DNA of 64,000 nt from Xanthomonas sp. GPE 39. GTDB lineage: Bacteria; Pseudomonadota; Gammaproteobacteria; Xanthomonadales; Xanthomonadaceae. The stretch is taken from contig NZ_JZHZ01000007.1 of NCBI RefSeq assembly GCF_000963005.1, forward strand, positions 1,034,025-1,098,024, written 5' to 3'. The notes beneath the pieces are model-generated. The model ran no database searches and was not told the DNA's origin. It was given only the letters and a program-made list of their open reading frames with translations. Made by a program: the position numbers and the translations under genes. Positions 59,042-64,000 of this stretch are shown in pieces. Positions within the stretch are counted from its first letter, which is position 1. Every line of letters begins with the position of its first letter.

Positions 59042-59118
59042 CTGCGGGGTGGAGCAGTCTGGCAGCTCGTCGGGCTCATAACCCGAAGGTCGCAGGTTCA
59101 AATCCTGCCCCCGCTACC
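59042..59118 (+). tRNA. Initiator tRNA-Met (CAU)
   Basis: 77-base tRNA with encoded CCA. The anticodon loop CTCATAA is closed by three consecutive G-C pairs (TCGGG/CCCGA), the hallmark of initiators. The first and 72nd bases are T and T, so the end of the acceptor stem is unpaired, as required for formylation; the usual mismatch is C-A. Its position before rimP-nusA-infB matches metY of E. coli. Confidence 0.95.
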
Positions 59119-59239
59119 ATATTTGTTTGCTGCAACAACCAAGACATCGGTTGTTTGCAGGAGAGAAGTTTGGGCTTCGCGATGACGCATGTTCCCGTCG
59201 TCGCAACCGGAATCCAGCGTGACCGGAGTCGTACCGGAT

Positions 59240-59260
59240 AAGGGGCCCAGCGGGCCCTTT
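59240..59260 (+). terminator. Attenuator or terminator hairpin before rimP
   Basis: AAGGGGCCC and GGGCCCTTT pair (one G-T wobble) around AGC, 121 bases past the tRNA and 64 before the rimP start. It may end tRNA transcription or attenuate reading into rimP-nusA-infB. Confidence 0.6.
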
Positions 59261-59324
59261 GTCGTTTCCGGGGAGCGAGAACTGCGTTAAACCGATCCTT
59301 TTCCATTCTGATGCAAGGCAGGCT

Positions 59325-59930
59325 GTGAGCGACAAGGCGAACGAAATCGCGAATCTGCTGGGTCCGACCGTGGATGCATTGGGTCTGGAGCTGCTGGGCG
59401 CTGAGTATCTGCCAGCGTCCGGTGGCGCTACGTTGCGCCTGTATATCGACGTGCCGCTGGGTGAACAGCCCGAGCGCATGGTCAACATCGACGACTGCGA
59501 ACGGGTCAGCCGTGAAGTGTCGGCGCAACTGGACGTGGAGGATCCCATCAGCGGTAATTACACGCTGGAGGTGTCTTCGCCGGGTGTGGATCGTCCGTTG
59601 TTCACCGCCGAGCAGTTCGCGCGGCATCGGGGCGAGTCGGCGAAAGTTGTGCTGAAACTGCCGCAGCAGGGTCGCAGGCGTCTGCAGGGCCGCATTCTGC
59701 AGGTCGAGGTGGACGCCGGTCGGATCGTGTTCGAGGTCGATGGCGCCGAGCTGGCGGTGGACTTCGACAATATCGACAAAGCGCGGATTCTGCCCGACTG
59801 GGCGGCGCTGGGTCTGGCGCCGACCAAGCCGGGCAAGGCGCCGAAGCCTGCCGGCAAAAACGCAAAATCCAATAAGAAACCATCCAACGAACCGGCGGCC
59901 GATACGGCTGCGCGCGGAGCGAAAGAATGA
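59325..59930 (+). CDS. rimP: Ribosome maturation factor RimP
   Basis: Needed for maturation of the 30S ribosomal subunit. GTG 59325, with AAGG upstream, gives 201 residues beginning [86 protein letters not shown] is the core signature. The C-terminal tail (about 165-201) is Lys/Ala/Pro-rich. Its stop overlaps the nusA start. Confidence 0.96.
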   Translation: MSDKANEIANLLGPTVDALGLELLGAEYLPASGGATLRLYIDVPLGEQPERMVNIDDCERVSREVSAQLDVEDPISGNYTLEVSSPGVDRPLFTAEQFARHRGESAKVVLKLPQQGRRRLQGRILQVEVDAGRIVFEVDGAELAVDFDNIDKARILPDWAALGLAPTKPGKAPKPAGKNAKSNKKPSNEPAADTAARGAKE

Positions 59931-61438
59931 GTAAGGAACTGTTGCTGGTAGTCGATGCGGTCGCCAACGAGAAGGGCGTGCCGCGCGAAGTGATCTTCGA
60001 TGCGATCGAGGCTGCGCTGGCCTCTGCGGCGAAAAAACGCTACCCCGATCAGGACGTGCTGACGCGCGTCACCATCGATCACAAGGAAGGCAGTTACGAG
60101 ACCTTCCGCCGCTGGGAAGTGGTCGCCGACGATGTGGTGATGGAATCGCCGGACCGGCAGATCCGTCTGATGGATGCAGTCGACGAAGCCGAAGGCGTGG
60201 ACGTCGGTGACTACATCGAAGAGCAGATCGAAAATCCCGATTTCGGTCGTATCGCCGCACAGGCCGCCAAGCAGGTGATCGTGCAGCGTGTGCGTGAGGC
60301 CGAACGCCAACAGGTGGTGGATGCCTGGAAAGATCGCGTCGGTGAACTGGTCACCGGTGTGGTCAAGCGCGCTGAGCGCGGCAACATCTACGTGGACCTG
60401 GGCGGCAATGCCGAGGCGTTCATCCCCAAGGACAAGGGCATTCCGCGCGACGTATTGCGCGCTGGCGACCGCGTGCGCGGCTACTTGGCCGAAGTGCGCT
60501 CGGAGCCGCGTGGCCCGCAGTTGTTCATCAGTCGCGCTGCACCGGAGTTCATGATCGAGCTGTTCAAGCTGGAAGTGCCGGAAGTGGGCCAGGGTCTGGT
60601 CGAGATCAAGGCTTGCGCGCGCGATCCGGGCGACCGCGCCAAGATCGCGGTGCTCGCGCACGACACCCGCACCGATCCGATCGGCGCTTGCATCGGCATG
60701 CGCGGTTCGCGCGTGCAGGCGGTCTCCAACGAGCTTAACGGCGAGCGCGTGGACATCGTGCTGTGGAACGACAACCCGGCCAACTTCGTCATCAATGCGA
60801 TGGCGCCGGCCGAGGTGCAGTCGATCATCGTCGATGAAGAAAAACACTCGATGGACCTGGCGGTGGCGGAAGATCGCCTGGCCCAGGCGATCGGCAAGGG
60901 CGGCCAGAATGTGCGTCTGGCCAGCCGCCTGACCGGCTGGCAGCTCAATGTGATGACTGCCGAGCAAGTCGCGGCCAAGTCCGAGGCCGAGCAGAGCGTC
61001 GCCCGCCAGTTGTTCATGGACAAACTGGAAGTGGACGAGGAAATCGCCGCGATCCTGGTCGCCGAAGGCTTCAACTCGGTCGAGGAAATCGCCTACGTCC
61101 CGGTTGGCGAGCTGTTGGCGGTGGAAGGCTTCGACGAGGACATCGTCGAGGAACTGCGTGCCCGTGCACGGGATGCGTTGCTCAACGAGGCGCTGGCCGC
61201 CGAAGAAAGCGACGACGGCGGCGTGCCGGCGGCGGATCTGCTGTCGCTTGCGGGTATGGACGAAGCCACCGCGTATGCGCTGGCTGGCCATGGTGTGTGC
61301 ACCAGCGAGGACCTGTCGGATTTGGCGGCCGACGAAATCCTCGAGTTCGGTATCGAGGACATGGATCACGAGCGCGCCGCTGCGCTGATCCTGGCCGCCC
61401 GTGCCGAGGAGATCGCCCGTTTGGAGCGCGGCGAATGA
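59927..61438 (+). CDS. nusA: Transcription termination/antitermination protein NusA
   Basis: RNA polymerase-binding factor that modulates pausing, termination and antitermination. 503 residues: the N-terminal polymerase-binding domain (about 1-125), S1 domain (about 135-200: [20 protein letters not shown]), two KH domains ([48 protein letters not shown]), and two acidic helix-hairpin repeats at the C-terminus (about 350-500). All domains expected for gammaproteobacteria are present. Confidence 0.98.
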   Translation: MSKELLLVVDAVANEKGVPREVIFDAIEAALASAAKKRYPDQDVLTRVTIDHKEGSYETFRRWEVVADDVVMESPDRQIRLMDAVDEAEGVDVGDYIEEQIENPDFGRIAAQAAKQVIVQRVREAERQQVVDAWKDRVGELVTGVVKRAERGNIYVDLGGNAEAFIPKDKGIPRDVLRAGDRVRGYLAEVRSEPRGPQLFISRAAPEFMIELFKLEVPEVGQGLVEIKACARDPGDRAKIAVLAHDTRTDPIGACIGMRGSRVQAVSNELNGERVDIVLWNDNPANFVINAMAPAEVQSIIVDEEKHSMDLAVAEDRLAQAIGKGGQNVRLASRLTGWQLNVMTAEQVAAKSEAEQSVARQLFMDKLEVDEEIAAILVAEGFNSVEEIAYVPVGELLAVEGFDEDIVEELRARARDALLNEALAAEESDDGGVPAADLLSLAGMDEATAYALAGHGVCTSEDLSDLAADEILEFGIEDMDHERAAALILAARAEEIARLERGE

Positions 61439-61533
61439 GTCCGCGATGACCACCGCCCTGACCCGATCAGGGCTTAGAATCCGCGCTACCTTCGCACGTG
61501 TCGAGGGGGCGCCAACCAGATCATAGGATCCGA

Positions 61534-64000
61534 ATGTCGCAGCAAACCACCATCCGCAAGTTGGCCGAACTGGTGAATACGCCGGTCGAAAAACTGCTGA
61601 TTCAACTGGCCGAGGCCGGGATGAAGTTCAGCGGGCCCGACCAAGTCGTTACCAGTACCGAAAAGATGAAGCTGCTGGGCTTCCTGCGCCGTACCCACGG
61701 CAAGACCGACAAGCCGGTCGAGGAAGAGGCCCAGGCGGCGCCGAAGAAGATCACCCTGAACAGGCGCAAGCTGCAGGAAGTGACGGTCAGCGCCGGGCGC
61801 AGCAAGACCACGGTCAACGTCGAGGTCAGGCAGAAGCGCACCTACGTGAAGTCGGCCGAGGATCTGGCGGCTGATCGTGCGGGTGCTGCCGCGTCGGGCG
61901 GACGGGTGGACGACGAGCGCGCCGAGATCCTGCGCAAGCTGGAGGAATCCAAACAGCGCAACCTGGCCGAGCAGCAGCGTCTGGCCGAACAGGACCGTGC
62001 GCGTGCCGACGAACTGGAGCGCAAGCGCAAGGCCGAGCAGGACGTGCTGGATCGTGCCGAAGCCGAGCGCAAGGCCGCTCAAGCCGAGCAGGAGCCCGAC
62101 ATCCAGGAAGTGGCAGCGTCCACGCCTGCCGCGCCGAGCACGGTTGCCGCGCCGCGTGCGCCGCGTCCGGCCGCGCCGCCGCGTCCGGCGTCTGCGCCGC
62201 ATCATCCGCCGAAGCCGGCTGCCCCGCGCGGTGATGACCGTACCACCGGGCAAAAGCATAAGACCCGCGGTTCGCATGTGATGGTCGCAGGGGTCGAGGA
62301 CGACGACAGCACCAGCCGTTTCGCTGGTCAGTTGCACTTGTCTGCGGCTGATCGTGCGCGCCGCTCCAATGTCCGCAGCAAGCCGCGCGGTGGCAATGCC
62401 GGTGGACGCCGTCAGAGCGAACCGTCGCGTAGCGGCGGCGGCTCGCACGGCTTCGAGCGTCCGACCGCACCGGTCGTTCGCGAAGTGGCGATCGGTGACA
62501 CCATCACCGTGGCCGATCTGGCGCAGAAGTTGGCGCTGAAGGGCGGCGACGTGGTCAAGGCGCTGTTCAAGATGGGCGTGATGGCCACCATCACCCAGAC
62601 CATCGATCACGATACTGCTGCGCTGGTCACCGAAGAACTCGGTCACAAGCCGCTGCGTGCCGGCAGTGCCGATGCCGAGGACGCGCTGTTGGCGCACACC
62701 GAGGATGATCAGGGCGAAAAGCAGCCACGGCCGCCGGTGGTCACCATCATGGGCCACGTCGACCACGGCAAGACCTCGTTGCTGGACTACATTCGCCGCA
62801 CCAAGGTCGCGACCGGCGAAGCGGGCGGTATTACGCAGCACATCGGTGCGTATCACGTCGAAACCGGCCGTGGCGTCATCAGCTTTCTGGATACCCCGGG
62901 CCACGCCGCGTTCACCTCGATGCGCGCGCGCGGTGCCAAGCTCACCGACATCGTGGTGCTGGTGGTGGCGGCCGACGACGGCGTGATGCCGCAGACGATC
63001 GAAGCGGTCAAGCACGCCAAAGCCGCGCGCGTGCCGCTGATCGTGGCGGTCAACAAGATCGATAAATCCGCGGCCGATCCGTTGCGGGTCAAGAACGAAC
63101 TGTTGGCACAGGACGTGGTGGCCGAGGAGTTCGGTGGCGATACCCAGTTCGTCGAACTCTCGGCCAAGACCGGTCAAGGCATCGATACGCTGCTGGATGC
63201 GATTTCGTTGCAGGCCGAAGTGCTGGAATTGCGCGCGGTGGCCGAAGGTCGTGCCAGCGGTGTGGTGATCGAGTCCTCGCTGGACAAGGGGCGTGGCCCG
63301 GTGGCGACGGTGCTGGTGCAGCAGGGCGCGCTGAAGAAGGGCGATTACCTGGTGTGCGGCGTGCAATACGGTCGCGTGCGCGCATTGTTCGACGAAACCG
63401 GTCGGCAGCCGGCTGAAGCGGGTCCATCGATTCCGGTGCAGGTCCTTGGTCTGTCCGGCGTGCCGGATGCGGGCGACGATTTCGTGGTCGTCGACGACGA
63501 GCGTCTGGCCAAGGATGTGGCGCAGCAGCGCGAGACCAAGCGCCGCGAATCGCGTCTGGTGTCCTCGGCGGGCAGCCGCATGGAAGACATCATGTCCCAG
63601 CTCGGCAAGGGCGAGGGCCAGTTGTCGTTGAATCTGGTGATCAAGGCCGACGTGCAGGGATCGGTGGAAGCGCTGAAACAGTCGCTGACCGCACTGTCCA
63701 ACGAGCGTATCCGCATCAACGTGATCCACTCCGGCGTGGGCGGCATCACCGAGTCCGATGCGAATTCGGCGCTGGCTTCCAAGGCCACGGTGATCGGTTT
63801 CAACGTGCGCGCCGATGCGTCGGCGCGGCGCATCATCGAGACCAACGGCATCGACCTGCGCTACTTCTCCATCATCTACGATGTGATCGACCAGGTGAAG
63901 CAGGTGGCCTCGGGTCTGCTGGGTGTGGAGATTCGCGAAGAAATCATCGGTATCGCGCAGGTGCGCGATGTGTTCCGCAGTTCCAAGTTCGGCGCGGTTG
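61534..64000 (+). CDS. infB: Translation initiation factor IF-2 (3' end outside the window)
   Basis: GTPase that brings fMet-tRNA to the 30S subunit. ATG 61534 has AGGA upstream. 822 codons are visible. The IF2-N domain starts [20 protein letters not shown], followed by a long charged, coiled-coil and Pro/Ala-rich region (about 120-300), a second IF2-N domain (about 310-370), then the G domain with [18 protein letters not shown] (G1, near 407), [16 protein letters not shown] (G3) and VNKIDK (G4). The C-terminal domains run to the window edge. Grouped with rimP, nusA and the initiator tRNA, all serving initiation of gene expression. Confidence 0.98.
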   Translation, partial: MSQQTTIRKLAELVNTPVEKLLIQLAEAGMKFSGPDQVVTSTEKMKLLGFLRRTHGKTDKPVEEEAQAAPKKITLNRRKLQEVTVSAGRSKTTVNVEVRQKRTYVKSAEDLAADRAGAAASGGRVDDERAEILRKLEESKQRNLAEQQRLAEQDRARADELERKRKAEQDVLDRAEAERKAAQAEQEPDIQEVAASTPAAPSTVAAPRAPRPAAPPRPASAPHHPPKPAAPRGDDRTTGQKHKTRGSHVMVAGVEDDDSTSRFAGQLHLSAADRARRSNVRSKPRGGNAGGRRQSEPSRSGGGSHGFERPTAPVVREVAIGDTITVADLAQKLALKGGDVVKALFKMGVMATITQTIDHDTAALVTEELGHKPLRAGSADAEDALLAHTEDDQGEKQPRPPVVTIMGHVDHGKTSLLDYIRRTKVATGEAGGITQHIGAYHVETGRGVISFLDTPGHAAFTSMRARGAKLTDIVVLVVAADDGVMPQTIEAVKHAKAARVPLIVAVNKIDKSAADPLRVKNELLAQDVVAEEFGGDTQFVELSAKTGQGIDTLLDAISLQAEVLELRAVAEGRASGVVIESSLDKGRGPVATVLVQQGALKKGDYLVCGVQYGRVRALFDETGRQPAEAGPSIPVQVLGLSGVPDAGDDFVVVDDERLAKDVAQQRETKRRESRLVSSAGSRMEDIMSQLGKGEGQLSLNLVIKADVQGSVEALKQSLTALSNERIRINVIHSGVGGITESDANSALASKATVIGFNVRADASARRIIETNGIDLRYFSIIYDVIDQVKQVASGLLGVEIREEIIGIAQVRDVFRSSKFGAV

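Overview
The window looks like chromosomal DNA of a Xanthomonas-clade gammaproteobacterium (Xanthomonadaceae). The grounds are high GC with GTG starts, the gene orders truA-trpF-lysR-trpB-trpA-accD, tpiA-secG-tRNA-Leu-nuoA..N and tRNA-fMet-rimP-nusA-infB, separate nuoC and nuoD genes, and Xanthomonas-like proteins throughout. The species cannot be fixed by eye. Both ends cut a gene: katG at the left and infB at the right.

Left part (1-16 kb), the accessory-like portion: the 5' end of katG; about 1 kb with no recognisable gene; two MacB/FtsX-type ABC permeases without their ATPase or adaptor; an IS3-family transposase remnant; an AT-rich patch with a small secreted protein of unknown function; two tandem M13 metallopeptidase genes, one of which has lost two zinc ligands; a PYROXD2/phytoene-dehydrogenase-like flavoprotein; and a large TonB-dependent receptor.

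Middle part (15-37 kb), mostly housekeeping: Mrp/ApbC, dcd, a small membrane protein, a HIT protein, dienelactone hydrolase, greB, an MltD-like lytic transglycosylase, SCO1-psd, prmB-aroC-hydroxyacid dehydrogenase, asd, fimV, truA-trpF, a divergent TrpI-like LysR regulator facing trpB-(small ORF)-trpA, accD, glmM and a 2-oxoglutarate/Fe(II) oxygenase.

37.6-42 kb holds the most interesting cluster: four tightly coupled genes for a cupredoxin-like periplasmic protein, a membrane GGDEF-EAL protein with a degenerate cyclase site but intact I-site and EAL domain, a DUF3034 outer-membrane-type protein and a truncated-haemoglobin lipoprotein. They look like one envelope redox-sensing module feeding c-di-GMP turnover. 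The GC-rich leader has fragments resembling the c-di-GMP-I riboswitch core, which is speculative. A decayed short-chain dehydrogenase follows.

Right part (42-64 kb): tpiA, secG, tRNA-Leu(GAG), the complete 14-gene respiratory complex I operon nuoA-N ending at a hairpin terminator, then initiator tRNA-Met and the rimP-nusA-infB translation/transcription operon.
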